NCBI RefSeq assembly: GCF_022398325.1
Contig: NZ_JAKEVD010000022.1
Span: 1 to 64,000 of the forward strand
Length of the DNA stretch: 64,000 nt
Source: Shewanella sp. Isolate13
Lineage (GTDB): Bacteria; Pseudomonadota; Gammaproteobacteria; Enterobacterales; Shewanellaceae
Direction of reading: 5' to 3'
Under the pieces are notes generated by a model. It was given only the letters and a program-made list of their open reading frames with translations, had not been told where the DNA came from and ran no database searches. A program made the translations under genes and the position numbers. Of the stretch, positions 40,714 to 50,140 are shown piece after piece; positions within the stretch are counted from its first letter, which is position 1, and every line of letters begins with the position of its first letter.

Positions 40714-42939
40714 TTAATACGCGCCACGGGCAAAAATAACGGCGGGGATGGTTTTCAGCAGCAACAGTAGATCAGCACTAAACGATTGTTGATAGATATA
40801 ATCGATATCGAGTTCAACCTGCTGCTCAAACGGAATGGTTGAACGGCCGGAGACTTGCCAAATACAGGTGATGCCAGGCTTTATCGTTAAGCGATTTCTA
40901 TGGTGTAGCTTGTATTGTTTTACTTCGCTGACTAGGGCTGGACGGGGGCCGACTAACGACATGTCGCCTTTAAGTACATTCCATAGCTGGGGTAACTCAT
41001 CGATTGAGGCCTTACGGATAACGCGTCCAACTATGGTGATCCTAGGATCATTCTTTATCTTAAAAATGATGCCGCCATCCATCTCGTTACTGTGGTTTAA
41101 TGTCGCCAGCCTCTGCTCTGCATCTTGGTACATAGAGCGAAACTTCCACATGGTAAATGGCTTGTTATTCAGCCCAGCTCGAGGCTGACTAAATAGCACC
41201 GCGCCTTTAGACTCGCAGCGGATAAGGAGCGCGATGCAGACTAAAAACGGTAATAGCAGGACTAATAGGCTCGATGAGACCAAGATGTCGAATAAGCGCT
41301 TAGCGCCGCGACCGAGATGCCTATTTAGATTAAACATTGCACGGCGCAGGTTAGCTTGCTTAGCATCAAACTGCGGGACTTCTCGGTTCTTACTGGTCGC
41401 TTTATTGAGCTCAGTTTGAAGCTGCATCTTGGTAAGGTTAGCGTCTGCTGTTGCTCTCGTTGTCCAAGGTGTGTGTGGGTGATTGTGTTGCTTCTTTAGC
41501 TGACGGTTTTCTCGCCACACGCGAAATAGAAAGCTTGGGTTGCCTATGATATAGCGTTTCCACATTCTCTTAGGCTCTTGAAGTAAACGGTAACTCCATT
41601 CAAACCCCATCTGTCTTAGCCATAAGGGCGCGCGTTTGATACGGTTTGCGTAAAAATCGAAAAGACCGCCAACACCTATCCCAATAGAGCAGGTCAGTCG
41701 CTGCTTATTGGCAGCAAGCCATAACTCTTGCTTTGGTGCCCCCATAGCCACTAGCAGAATATCGGCGTTAGACTCATTAATTGTATCTATGACGCCTTGA
41801 TTGTCTTCACTGCTTGCCTCGCTATTGAAATAACCTGAATGGCAGCCTGCAATATTGAGTTTTGGGTATCGCTGCTGCATGTTATTGGCAGCGGCTTTTG
41901 CAACTCCTGGGCGACCACCTAACAAAAAAATTGACAGATTATTGGTTGCTGCGAGCTGACAAAGGCGTGGAAACATGTCGGTGCCATTGAGGTTATCTTG
42001 CAGTGCTTTCGCTTTACTTAGGCAGGCTAGTCGAACGCCAATGCCATCGGCGAAAATGTGCTGAGTCTGTTGTAAACACTGACGATAAGACTCGTCTTGA
42101 GTACTAATATTGAGGCAGTCAGCGTTAACAAAGGCGTAGTGTTGCATCGGCTGAGGCTTTCGCTGACATTGCTGTAGCACTTGATTTAACAGTTGCGCCA
42201 TGGTCCAGTTATCAAGTTTGATGCCGAATACACAGATCTCCGGGTTGTTTCTGCTTGGCTTATTAAAGGCGATACGAGTGACTGCCAATACAATCACAAG
42301 CCTTACGAGTGCAAGCAGATAGCGGGCTAAGCTGCTATGGGCCTTACCAAGTGATCTAGGATCAACCTCAAAACGCAGTCCCGTTGCGGCGTTCATCTGT
42401 TCAATCGAGGTGAGTCCAGGCTTAATAGGATAGATTTTCTTAGGGGCTTTAACAGTTTCTTTATTAGCTAAACCATTGCTGGAGCTGGTGGTCGCTTGCT
42501 TATCTGCTGACGACTTATCTGTTGTTAACCTATCTGTCGCTAACTGCTCAAGATTCGTGTCAGCATGTGCATCTTCTTTTAGCAGTGCGAACTTCTGCTC
42601 AGAACCTAAAACTGAAATCTCCCCGCTTAACAAGTTAAATAATACCGGCAGCTTCTTTAACCAGCCCGTATAGGAAAATTGTTTTAAGCCTATGCTCTTA
42701 TGGTCTAAGCCGTGAATATACACAGTTTCAAATGCACTATTTAGACTGAAAGCACTCTTTAGGTAGCCATATAACATAAACGGCGAGCTTATGATTAACA
42801 TCAGCAAAGCGATGAGGAAGTCGAAACAGCGAATACTGAAGCGTGACTGGTCATGATAAGCGGCTTGGGCCGTTGACTCTGTGTTCGAGACTATATCTGA
42901 GACTATATTCGAGTCGGTATTCAAGTTGGTATTTTCCAT
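40714..42939 (-). CDS. Three-part fusion: degenerate PGT + WecG/TagA glycosyltransferase + active PGT
   Basis: 741 residues. N-terminal part (about 35-200): hydrophobic helix RCFDFLIALLMLIIS, then LKKLPVLFNLLSGEISVLG and PIKPGLTSIEQMNAATGLR, a PGT skeleton lacking the catalytic Asp-Glu. Middle (about 230-480): GT26 WecG/TagA/CpsF with FVNADCLNISTQDESYR, HIFADGIGVRLA, LLGGRPGVA and LLVAMGAPKQELW. C-terminal (about 530-741): complete PGT with [38 protein letters not shown] and KPGITCIWQVSGR. One polypeptide could attach the first sugar-phosphate to undecaprenyl phosphate and add the second sugar. Confidence 0.88.
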   Translation of the reverse strand: MENTNLNTDSNIVSDIVSNTESTAQAAYHDQSRFSIRCFDFLIALLMLIISSPFMLYGYLKSAFSLNSAFETVYIHGLDHKSIGLKQFSYTGWLKKLPVLFNLLSGEISVLGSEQKFALLKEDAHADTNLEQLATDRLTTDKSSADKQATTSSSNGLANKETVKAPKKIYPIKPGLTSIEQMNAATGLRFEVDPRSLGKAHSSLARYLLALVRLVIVLAVTRIAFNKPSRNNPEICVFGIKLDNWTMAQLLNQVLQQCQRKPQPMQHYAFVNADCLNISTQDESYRQCLQQTQHIFADGIGVRLACLSKAKALQDNLNGTDMFPRLCQLAATNNLSIFLLGGRPGVAKAAANNMQQRYPKLNIAGCHSGYFNSEASSEDNQGVIDTINESNADILLVAMGAPKQELWLAANKQRLTCSIGIGVGGLFDFYANRIKRAPLWLRQMGFEWSYRLLQEPKRMWKRYIIGNPSFLFRVWRENRQLKKQHNHPHTPWTTRATADANLTKMQLQTELNKATSKNREVPQFDAKQANLRRAMFNLNRHLGRGAKRLFDILVSSSLLVLLLPFLVCIALLIRCESKGAVLFSQPRAGLNNKPFTMWKFRSMYQDAEQRLATLNHSNEMDGGIIFKIKNDPRITIVGRVIRKASIDELPQLWNVLKGDMSLVGPRPALVSEVKQYKLHHRNRLTIKPGITCIWQVSGRSTIPFEQQVELDIDYIYQQSFSADLLLLLKTIPAVIFARGAY

Positions 42940-43064
42940 TATTGAGTCCCTTCTGGCTTATAGTGTTAATACATAATCTAGAACCTGCATATACTAGGCC
43001 ATAATTTATACCTTTAATATTCAGTGTTTTATGCTGTTTTCTGGGGCGTGTGCTTAAAACTGTT

Positions 43065-43103
43065 GAGTCATTTGCATCTTGCAAGGCAGGCTGCAAATGA
43101 CTC
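43065..43103. repeat. 12-bp inverted repeat between GT2 and fusion genes
   Basis: GAGTCATTTGCA (43065-43076) pairs perfectly with TGCAAATGACTC (43092-43103) across a 15-nt loop, just past the GT2 stop and within the 183-nt gap of an otherwise compact gene string. There is no T-tail. It may be a processing or attenuation hairpin. Confidence 0.6.
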
Positions 43104-43122
43104 TAGAGGAGGTAGGTTGGAG

Positions 43123-44196
43123 TTACTTTAGCAGCGCAGCGCTTACGCCATCGCGGTTGATTTTCGCGGCCTGAATACGCCCGAGTAACCGTTGCGCCTG
43201 ATTTTCACAAAGCTGATAGAGTCTGAGTGGTAGCAGTTTTAATAGGTAGGCAGCCGCCATGGTGGCTAAGGTGCGTCCGGTTTCAGCCTGAATGATCTCT
43301 GGGGCGGTCTTAAGAGCAAGGTGCAGGTATTTAACCGCCTGTCTGCCATTTTTATTTCGAATGGCTTGCCTTGCTATGTACCTGAGCTGGTAGGCTCGCG
43401 CTTTATCTTCATGCTGTGCTAAAAGTGCTGGCGCATAGCCTTTGGCTTTATTGATCATATTTTCCCAAGAGGCATATTGCTTATTAAGATCAGCGGATAG
43501 TCCTTGCGCATTTAAGCGATAGAAGGTGAGAGGCGCTGGGATCCCCTCTATTTTCCAATGGGTGGTGGTCACAATCCTTAGCCAGCATTCGATATCTTCA
43601 GATTGGCGAAAGTTCTCGTCGAAGTAGCAGCTATGGGGCTGGCTCCTATTAAATGCTTGGTAGCGAATATCCGTTAGGGTTTCACGGCGAATAACAGGTG
43701 CAGACCCATTACCCACAGGGTTGCGGCAGAGCAGATCTTGTGCCTGAATATTGGTGAGCTGAGGCATTTGATAGACATTGAGTTTTTGTCCTTGATAGTC
43801 CATGAACAGCGATCGTGAAAAGCTAATTCCCACTTCGGGCGCGTTGTCGAGATGGGCAACGTGTTGTTCAAGCTTTTCGTTGTGCCACATGTCATCTGAA
43901 TCGAGAAATGCCACATATTGGCCTATGGCGTGGCGAATGCCTGTATTTCTCGCCGCAGCAAGACCTTGGTTATGTTTATGCTCAATAATTCTAATTCTAG
44001 GATCGTTAAAACGTTTACAGATAGCCAAGCTGTTATCGGGTGAGCAGTCGTTAATCAGCAGTAGCTCAAAGTGTTGAAAGCTTTGGTTTAGTACTGAGTT
44101 AATCGCATCTTCAACAAAAGCTTCAACATTATAGATGGGCATCACGACTGAAACCTTCATTGATGCGACTTTCCTGTGGGATAAATTAGCAGTCAT
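43123..44196 (-). CDS. GT2-family glycosyltransferase
   Basis: 357 residues. GGAGG with 6-nt spacing supports ATG 44196 although MKVSVVMPIYN, the usual beginning, lies 12 codons later. GT-A motifs: VVMPIYNVEAFVEDAINSVL, LLLINDCSPDNSL, AARNTGIRHAIGQYVAFLDSDD-M (the DxD-type metal site) and a later QSEDIECWLR. It adds a sugar to the lipid-linked repeat unit on the cytoplasmic face. It overlaps the flippase gene by 11 bp. The C-terminal 100 residues are helical and may bind membrane. Confidence 0.88.
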   Translation of the reverse strand: MTANLSHRKVASMKVSVVMPIYNVEAFVEDAINSVLNQSFQHFELLLINDCSPDNSLAICKRFNDPRIRIIEHKHNQGLAAARNTGIRHAIGQYVAFLDSDDMWHNEKLEQHVAHLDNAPEVGISFSRSLFMDYQGQKLNVYQMPQLTNIQAQDLLCRNPVGNGSAPVIRRETLTDIRYQAFNRSQPHSCYFDENFRQSEDIECWLRIVTTTHWKIEGIPAPLTFYRLNAQGLSADLNKQYASWENMINKAKGYAPALLAQHEDKARAYQLRYIARQAIRNKNGRQAVKYLHLALKTAPEIIQAETGRTLATMAAAYLLKLLPLRLYQLCENQAQRLLGRIQAAKINRDGVSAALLK

Positions 44197-45529
44197 AATG
44201 TGCCTCCGAGCGGTAGTGAGCGGTGTCGGTTATTGATTGAGTCAGCTTTAAATAGAGGGTGAAACTTGGCATAACTAAAAGGTGTGCTAATAAGATCCCT
44301 AATGCCACGGCCTGCAGCCCCCATAGACTCGACAGTGCAATCGTGATGGCTAAGATAGCGGTGAATGCGCTGTTATATAACAGGTTTAGCTGACCTCTAC
44401 CTGAGCTAATTAAATACTGACTGGCGGCTTCACCCAGTGGCCTCACTAAACCACTCAGGCAAAGTAGGATGAAGATAGGAAGCGCTCCCGCATCTAACCA
44501 TTTCTGACCATAAACCCAAGGGACATACAGCGGTGCTAATAGAGCTTGTAAGCTGATAATTGGCAGTGTCAGTAACATGATGAACTTCAGAGATTGAAGG
44601 TACTTCTGTTCTAATGTCAGCTGTTTAGGATCGGTTTCTTTACCTGTTTGACAAAGGTAGGAATAAAGCGCTGTGCCGTAGCTTTGAACTAACCCAAGAC
44701 TAATGCCTAAACTGGCATTGAAGGCAAAGAAGTAGACGCCTAACGCTTCTATACCGAGAAAATAGCCCACTAAGATGTAATCAATATTTTGTCTTAATGC
44801 GATAGCGAGATCCCCAAGGCCAACCTGCAGGCCAAATTTGAGTATGGTTCGGGATCTTGCGGGTAGTAGCTGCCATCTAGGCTCTGAAACACAGCCAACT
44901 AAAAGCTCCGGCAAGGGATTATGGTATCTATGAACCCCAATCCATATAAATACCACAATGATTTTGGGCAAAATAATGGCCCAAATCCCAAGCCCGAGTA
45001 AAGCAAAGCTGCCGGTGAGTATTGCATCAAATACTGTTTGCCATAGTACAGCCCTACCTACCACACGCATCCGATTTAAACGTAGATTGATTGCAGCGTA
45101 GAGCATGCCAAAGGGGAGCAGTAAATAGCTTGTTGCCATGAGTATCATGGGAAGAATTAGCTGCAAGTCATCGTAGTAGATTGCAAGCGGCCAGCTGAGT
45201 AAGCTCATGGCAACGAAGGCGATGATAGCGGCTAACCAGTTGACTCGGTTGGCCGCAGATAGAGAGCGTTTAAGTTGGTTATCATCCATCTTAATCAGTG
45301 CCGCACTAGAGATGCGGCGGGTTGGTGTACAGATAAGCTCAAAGCAGGTGAGTATGATGGCAACCTGGCCGAAAACTTCAGGGGTGAGTAATCGCGCAAT
45401 GATAATGCTGGAACCAAGACGAACCACACGACCAAGCACTTGAGCCGAACCTAGCCAAAAAAGACCTTTGGCCAGAGCACCGTTTAACAGTGTCGATAGT
45501 GATCTTTGGTATAGCGATTCACTTTGCAT
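44186..45529 (-). CDS. wzx: Polysaccharide flippase (Wzx, MOP superfamily)
   Basis: 447 residues with about 12 hydrophobic segments. The start LYQRSLSTLLNGALAKGLFWLGSAQVLGRVVRLGSSIIIARLLTPEVFG has the pattern of WzxC-type flippases, cut here only to show landmarks such as ARLLTPEVFG and ALRQNIDYILVGYFLG. Family role: it moves undecaprenyl-linked repeat units across the inner membrane for Wzy polymerisation. First gene of the wzx-GT2-fusion operon; a sigma-54-like site with one key mismatch lies about 80 nt upstream. Confidence 0.88.
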   Translation of the reverse strand: MQSESLYQRSLSTLLNGALAKGLFWLGSAQVLGRVVRLGSSIIIARLLTPEVFGQVAIILTCFELICTPTRRISSAALIKMDDNQLKRSLSAANRVNWLAAIIAFVAMSLLSWPLAIYYDDLQLILPMILMATSYLLLPFGMLYAAINLRLNRMRVVGRAVLWQTVFDAILTGSFALLGLGIWAIILPKIIVVFIWIGVHRYHNPLPELLVGCVSEPRWQLLPARSRTILKFGLQVGLGDLAIALRQNIDYILVGYFLGIEALGVYFFAFNASLGISLGLVQSYGTALYSYLCQTGKETDPKQLTLEQKYLQSLKFIMLLTLPIISLQALLAPLYVPWVYGQKWLDAGALPIFILLCLSGLVRPLGEAASQYLISSGRGQLNLLYNSAFTAILAITIALSSLWGLQAVALGILLAHLLVMPSFTLYLKLTQSITDTAHYRSEAHYDC

Positions 45530-45605
45530 AAGAGTACCTGCTTAAGAGGAACATCGAATAACTGCTGTTCGAGTGATATGGCGTTAGCCAGTAGTACTTA
45601 TCTTT

Positions 45606-45624
45606 AATACAGAGTTCATGCCAA
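45606..45624 (-). promoter_or_regulatory. Weak sigma-54-like promoter upstream of wzx
   Basis: On the minus strand TTGGCATGAACTCTGTATT has the -24 block TGGCA and correct spacing, but the -12 dinucleotide is GT instead of GC. It is listed because three better matches occur upstream of related genes in this window. Confidence 0.35.
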
Positions 45625-45752
45625 CCTTTACTGAACAGTTGGATATTGTTGAGTCTATTGATTTTAAAGGTAATTTCTGGTTGTGTTACGAGATTGGAAG
45701 TCGGCGTTGTTTCTATGAGACGAAATGGCATCAGTGCATTCGCATATTGCAA

Positions 45753-46199
45753 ATCAAAATAAAAGAAGGGGAAGAGCAGGTTAAAGCTGAGAAGGTCCTA
45801 GGCCCTAGGAAAAGCAGGTTCTAGGTAAAAGCAAAGACGATTAAAAGCCGAAACAAGCTGAGATGGATAAGCTGAGACGGAACGGCCTGTGGCCTTACGG
45901 AATACGGAACGTTCGCGAGCTGACTTACGGTGAAAGGCTAAGAAGGGCGCTGCGCTTCTAGGACGCGACTTCGTCACTGCGAGAGCGTCGCTACGCTCCT
46001 TCTAGGTTCTAGCGAAAGCAAAGACGATTAAAAGCCGGAACAAGCTGAGACGGTAAAAGCTAAGGCGGGCAAGCTAAGACGGAAAAGCATGAAAGAGAAA
46101 TAACTTGGAATAAATGAAAGATCAAAGGTAGCGCCTGTCTCGCTTTTGACTTCTTAGCAGCGAAGCGTCCTAGAAGTGAGTTTACGAGCGGACTATAGC
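45753..46199. repeat. Mosaic palindromic intergenic repeats (wzx-wzy gap)
   Basis: Modules: CCTAGGCCCTAGG (about 45799), AAAAGCCGAAACAAGCTGAG, CGGCCTGTGGCCTTACGG, GCTAAGAAGGGCGCTGCGC, the TTCGTCAC hairpin, GAGAGCGTCGCTACGCTC, CTAGGTTCTAG, AGCAGCGAAGCGTCCTAG. It ends in AGCCTAGAGCCTAG, which supplies the stop codon of the adjacent minus-strand gene. Confidence 0.88.
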
Positions 46200-47447
46200 C
46201 TAGAGCCTAGAACCTTCTTTTAAAGCTGCTCCGACGATAACAAGCCCAGGCCAGAATAGATAGGCGAGGATCTCTAGGTTTTCACCGAATGTATATAGAA
46301 ACAGCTGAAAGATGATTGAGACGGCGACGGCGCTCAGGGCTGAGTGAAAAAGGGTTTTGAGCAGAGCTAACAGGGTGACAAGCAGAGGAATCGCCAAGGC
46401 GATAGCGCCCACAACGCCTTTCACAAATAATAAGCCATACCAAGTATGGTGGGAGCCAATCGGCATATATTCCACTAGGTGTGGGCCACGTTCCACAATG
46501 CCGTGTCCCCAGACTACAGCTTCATTGGCCCAGCGCTCGAGGGCAATATTAGCCAACTCCTGGCGCACACGGGTTGAGCCAGCTCGGGCGGCTTTAAAGG
46601 CTTCCACGCTTTGTTGCATCTTCTCGACAACATAAATTCCTGCCCCCCCAAGCAACATAAAGAGGGGAGTTGCTGCGAAGTAAACCCATGGAGATCTACA
46701 CCAGCGGATAAACATAAAAAAGCCTATCAGCAACAGGTAACACACTAAGGCTAGTCGAGATTGCGACAGTAAAATCATACAAAAGCTGCCTGCAAAGCCA
46801 TAGAACTTGAATCGTTTGACTTTTTCTTGAATGGCAAAGGTAAAGAATAGATTACCAAGCATGCCTAAGGCCGGTGCCCAGGGAGTGAAGAGTCGCCATC
46901 TTGGTAAGCCACTGGCAGGGTCTATCTCATATAGGCTGACGTTGAAAAATTCGGGGCCAGGGCCGCCAATAATGCTTAAGGGCGATGTGTATAGGGTGCT
47001 GGGAAGTTTTACTACCCAAGCGAGTATGAAGATTGGCAGCAGGATAAGTGTATGTTTGCAGACGATACAACATGCCCGATAGATAAGCTCAGGCCTGATC
47101 TGTAGGCTGCCCAGTAGTGGAAATATAGCCAAAAGAGCCCAGCCTTTTGCCCAGCCGATACTGGACTTTATCAGTTTAGCTAGGCCTAAATCGTGTGTCA
47201 GGTGGCCGATTACCAGTGCCAATAACATCGTAGCCATAGCGGCTAGCCAGCAAGCTTGTGTTTTGCTGACGGTATAACTTTTTTTATCCAGTAATACTCG
47301 CTTTAGCATGCGTAGCAGTAATATCCAGGCAATAACGGGGGCAACGAGATACATCGCACCTAAAACCCAGAACAGATAGGTGCCGGTAATTGAGCGCCAG
47401 ATGATTACTTCGTCAGAATTTTCTGGAGTATAGGTTTGCGGATCCAT
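46200..47447 (-). CDS. wzy: O-antigen polymerase/ligase-like membrane protein (Wzy type)
   Basis: 415 residues with roughly ten hydrophobic segments and one large periplasmic loop (about residues 265-345) containing RAGSTRVRQELANIALERW, VWGHGIVERGPH and GSHHTWYGLLFVKG, the arrangement of Wzy/WaaL-like proteins (H-x-x-[WY] motif). It probably polymerises repeat units in the periplasm. It overlaps the Wzz gene by 43 bp. The C-terminal residues KEGSRL and the stop are encoded by a CTAG-rich mosaic repeat, so the end of the protein was shaped by that repeat. Confidence 0.8.
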   Translation of the reverse strand: MDPQTYTPENSDEVIIWRSITGTYLFWVLGAMYLVAPVIAWILLLRMLKRVLLDKKSYTVSKTQACWLAAMATMLLALVIGHLTHDLGLAKLIKSSIGWAKGWALLAIFPLLGSLQIRPELIYRACCIVCKHTLILLPIFILAWVVKLPSTLYTSPLSIIGGPGPEFFNVSLYEIDPASGLPRWRLFTPWAPALGMLGNLFFTFAIQEKVKRFKFYGFAGSFCMILLSQSRLALVCYLLLIGFFMFIRWCRSPWVYFAATPLFMLLGGAGIYVVEKMQQSVEAFKAARAGSTRVRQELANIALERWANEAVVWGHGIVERGPHLVEYMPIGSHHTWYGLLFVKGVVGAIALAIPLLVTLLALLKTLFHSALSAVAVSIIFQLFLYTFGENLEILAYLFWPGLVIVGAALKEGSRL

Positions 47448-48817
47448 AGCATTCCCATCCCTGCAATCAGTGAAATTGAAGCCGCTACGCCGCCAACTAT
47501 TGCCAGTAGAGAGCGCAAGTTATCGGGCTGTTCTGCTAATGTCGGTGCAGCCATCAGTTGCAGTAACGGATAGGCTGCGTATATGTCGGCTTTACCTAGA
47601 TCCATTTTCGCCAGTGCGGAGGTAAAAACTGCGGTAGCGACTTGGTGTTCTCGTTGCAGTCCTTCGAGCTTTGCTGCATCGTCGTTACTGTCGGTAAACC
47701 TGTGGTCCCAGTCGTGGATCTGATCTGACAGGGTATCAATCTGATGCCTAAGCCCTTCGGCTTTGGTATTGAGCGAGAGTAATTCCTGCATAAGCTGAGC
47801 CCGGCCATCTAAATCATCAGCAGACAGCATCAACATTAAGCGTTTATCGTTATAGCCAAGTAGCGTCTTGCACCGTCGAGTTAATGCGTTGAGTACAGAC
47901 TTTTGCTCATCTTTATAGGTAACGACCTTTGGATGACGCTTGCCAAAGCGACTGCTGTACTCTGCAAGTGTCGCAGTGACATTGGTATAGCTGATGAGTA
48001 GCTGTTGAAATAGCTGATCATTTTTCAAGGTCAATAATCCCGCCGCCTGTTTTGGCGTTAAGCTTAGGTGGATTTCTAGCATTTTCTGGCTGGCTTTTAC
48101 GCCTTGTAGCTCTGAGACTAAATTGACTTTGTTATGTCTCAGTCTCTCCATGGTCAAGGCTAGTTCTTTGAATTGATCCAGTGAAACAAGCCCGTGTATC
48201 GATTGAAACTCGAGTAATTTCTCTTGAGTTAAATTCACTTTATTGGCGAAGGTGGCCATGCCAACTCGGATGGCATCTTCGCGCTGCTCAATTTCATCTC
48301 GGCGAAGCTCGGCTAGCAAAGCTTGCAAGCTGTGATAATGTGCCCAGGCTTTTTGCTGCGCGCCCTTGGCCGTAGGGCCTTTTATGCTAAATTGCATGAT
48401 CCCAGTTTGGTTAGGTAGTTTTAATTTTGGCATGCCAAACTCGCTGCCTTTAAGGTGCATTGTTTTGGCGGCGGCGTTGATCAGGGTTTTACTCGTTGCA
48501 ATAGACTTATAGTTGACTCTAGGGTCGATTGCGCTACTCGCATAAGGGGAGTTGGTAGAGCTATTAGCTTGCCCCACACTATCTAGGCTAACTAAGGCTC
48601 CGGCGCCAGCTCCGGGTAAAATAAGCGTCCATTGGCTGATGTAACGGCTTGGACTTAACACAGTGAATAGCAGTACTAGAAACCAGATACTAAGCAGCAG
48701 TAGTGAGGTGACGATGAGATAGGCACGCTTTCTCTTATGCACCGATAGCTGACTACCGTTTACAAAGTAGTGCTTTAACCATAAAAGAGGCCTGTAGGAG
48801 TGTTTTGTTTTCATCAT
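47405..48817 (-). CDS. Polysaccharide co-polymerase (Wzz/chain-length determinant type)
   Basis: 470 residues. Topology: N-terminal membrane helix (about 32-55, LIVTSLLLLSIWFLVLLF), a long periplasmic coiled region (about 60-425, with RFGKRHPKVVTYKDEQKSV as in GumC/Wzc periplasmic domains), and a second membrane helix near 430-455. No Walker A kinase domain follows, so it is a kinase-less co-polymerase. AGGAGG fits the second ATG (48814) better than the first. Together with Wza it should set chain length and connect to export. Confidence 0.88.
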   Translation of the reverse strand: MMKTKHSYRPLLWLKHYFVNGSQLSVHKRKRAYLIVTSLLLLSIWFLVLLFTVLSPSRYISQWTLILPGAGAGALVSLDSVGQANSSTNSPYASSAIDPRVNYKSIATSKTLINAAAKTMHLKGSEFGMPKLKLPNQTGIMQFSIKGPTAKGAQQKAWAHYHSLQALLAELRRDEIEQREDAIRVGMATFANKVNLTQEKLLEFQSIHGLVSLDQFKELALTMERLRHNKVNLVSELQGVKASQKMLEIHLSLTPKQAAGLLTLKNDQLFQQLLISYTNVTATLAEYSSRFGKRHPKVVTYKDEQKSVLNALTRRCKTLLGYNDKRLMLMLSADDLDGRAQLMQELLSLNTKAEGLRHQIDTLSDQIHDWDHRFTDSNDDAAKLEGLQREHQVATAVFTSALAKMDLGKADIYAAYPLLQLMAAPTLAEQPDNLRSLLAIVGGVAASISLIAGMGMLWIRKPILQKILTK

Positions 48818-48838
48818 AACCTCCTTGTATCGCTTCTA

Positions 48839-50128
48839 TTACAGCAACTCTAGCAGAGTCGCTGGGACGAGTACTTCGGTGATTGAACGTGCAATTTCTC
48901 GTATATTGGTGACGCGAGAGTCATAACAAGCGATCCCATCACCTGGCATTAAGATAGGGTTCATTCCCGTTTCCCAAGAGTGTCTGATTAAGTTATCCAT
49001 TGAGCGTTCTACCACATCGACTTGGGCGGTTAACGGGTTCTTAGTGATCAGTAACAAGTAGCGACTGGCATTGGTTGACTGTGCACCACCGACACAGTTG
49101 GCTGCGATGGCGCCACTTAACAGGCGAGTACCATAAGGGAATCGGGTCGCGTCGGTGTCGACAGCTGACTGCGCGTTACTGGATGCCGGTTGGGTTAGAT
49201 TCGATATAAAGACTCGAATACCCGGAGCGGTAATTTGCGATGGGCGGGCGAGCACATCATCAAAATAGTCATGTTGTGGTACATGAATATGATCTCCTGA
49301 CATCAGGGTGAACTTGGGGACAGGGTATCCATGGATCACGCCTGATAGATCTAAGGTAAAGCTATGTTGTCCTCTGAACACCGTAACCGCTGAAATATTG
49401 GCATCGGGACGCACTCCGCCCGATGCTCTCAGTGCCGATGCGATGGTACGCTTAGCAGCTTGGTCGCCACTGTGGTTGCCATCATCATCGATGATATCAA
49501 GATCAGATTTCTTATTGATCAAGTGTTGACCCGGTTCGAATACTCCACCAGACACGGTTACCTCAACGGGCGCCCAGCTTAGGGGAGTGATGCTTAGGCG
49601 AACGCTGTTTTTAAGCATGAACTCTTCATCGACTAGGTGTTGCTGGAGTGAACTTGTTAGCTGTGCAATATCGAGGCCCTTAGCATGAATCGGCGCCAAG
49701 TAAGGCAGATAGATATAGCCATCGTTATTGACTTCAACATCTCCGCTGAACTCCTCGCCATTGAGCACTCTAATCTTGAGTTTGTCACCTACCGATAAGC
49801 GAATATTTTGAGGTAAGTGCAGCGGTTGTTGTGACTGGCCAGCATGCATTAACCAGGTATTGCCCATTGTACTATCGGTTCTTCCCCTGTTGATGTTAGC
49901 CGCTTTGTCTCCGTTTTTGCTGCGCGTGTAAGGGGTGTTACGGTCATAAAAGTGGCACTGAGTCATATTGTCATTGTTATTACCCTTGCAGATAGTGGAC
50001 TCTTCAGGGTGATGAGGCGTAACGCAAGCTGTGAGCAGTAATAAAGCGATACAGGTGATAAACCTGAGAGTGCTCTTTACTTGGTGCGCTTGTTTGCGTG
50101 CAGTAACAATGTCTTGTTTGAGACTCAT
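48839..50128 (-). CDS. Outer-membrane polysaccharide export lipoprotein (Wza/SypC type)
   Basis: 429 residues. The signal peptide has a lipobox LLTAC (Cys35), so it is a lipoprotein. The Poly_export domain (about 105-190: NIRLSVGDKLKIRVLNGEEF, VEVNNDGYIYLPYL) is followed by SLBB-type repeats (VEVTVSGGVFEPGQH; ALRASGGVRPDANI) and a C-terminal segment with DGIACYDSR. A 60-residue polar stretch after the lipobox is longer than usual. It lies 12 nt after the STAS gene, in the same sigma-54-preceded operon. Confidence 0.9.
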   Translation of the reverse strand: MSLKQDIVTARKQAHQVKSTLRFITCIALLLLTACVTPHHPEESTICKGNNNDNMTQCHFYDRNTPYTRSKNGDKAANINRGRTDSTMGNTWLMHAGQSQQPLHLPQNIRLSVGDKLKIRVLNGEEFSGDVEVNNDGYIYLPYLAPIHAKGLDIAQLTSSLQQHLVDEEFMLKNSVRLSITPLSWAPVEVTVSGGVFEPGQHLINKKSDLDIIDDDGNHSGDQAAKRTIASALRASGGVRPDANISAVTVFRGQHSFTLDLSGVIHGYPVPKFTLMSGDHIHVPQHDYFDDVLARPSQITAPGIRVFISNLTQPASSNAQSAVDTDATRFPYGTRLLSGAIAANCVGGAQSTNASRYLLLITKNPLTAQVDVVERSMDNLIRHSWETGMNPILMPGDGIACYDSRVTNIREIARSITEVLVPATLLELL

Positions 50129-50140
50129 AACCGTGTCCTC

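Noticed and set aside
43802..44077. Plus-strand frames opposite the polysaccharide genes (such as this one and 46357-46635)
   Set aside because: They are antisense shadows of clearly recognisable minus-strand genes.
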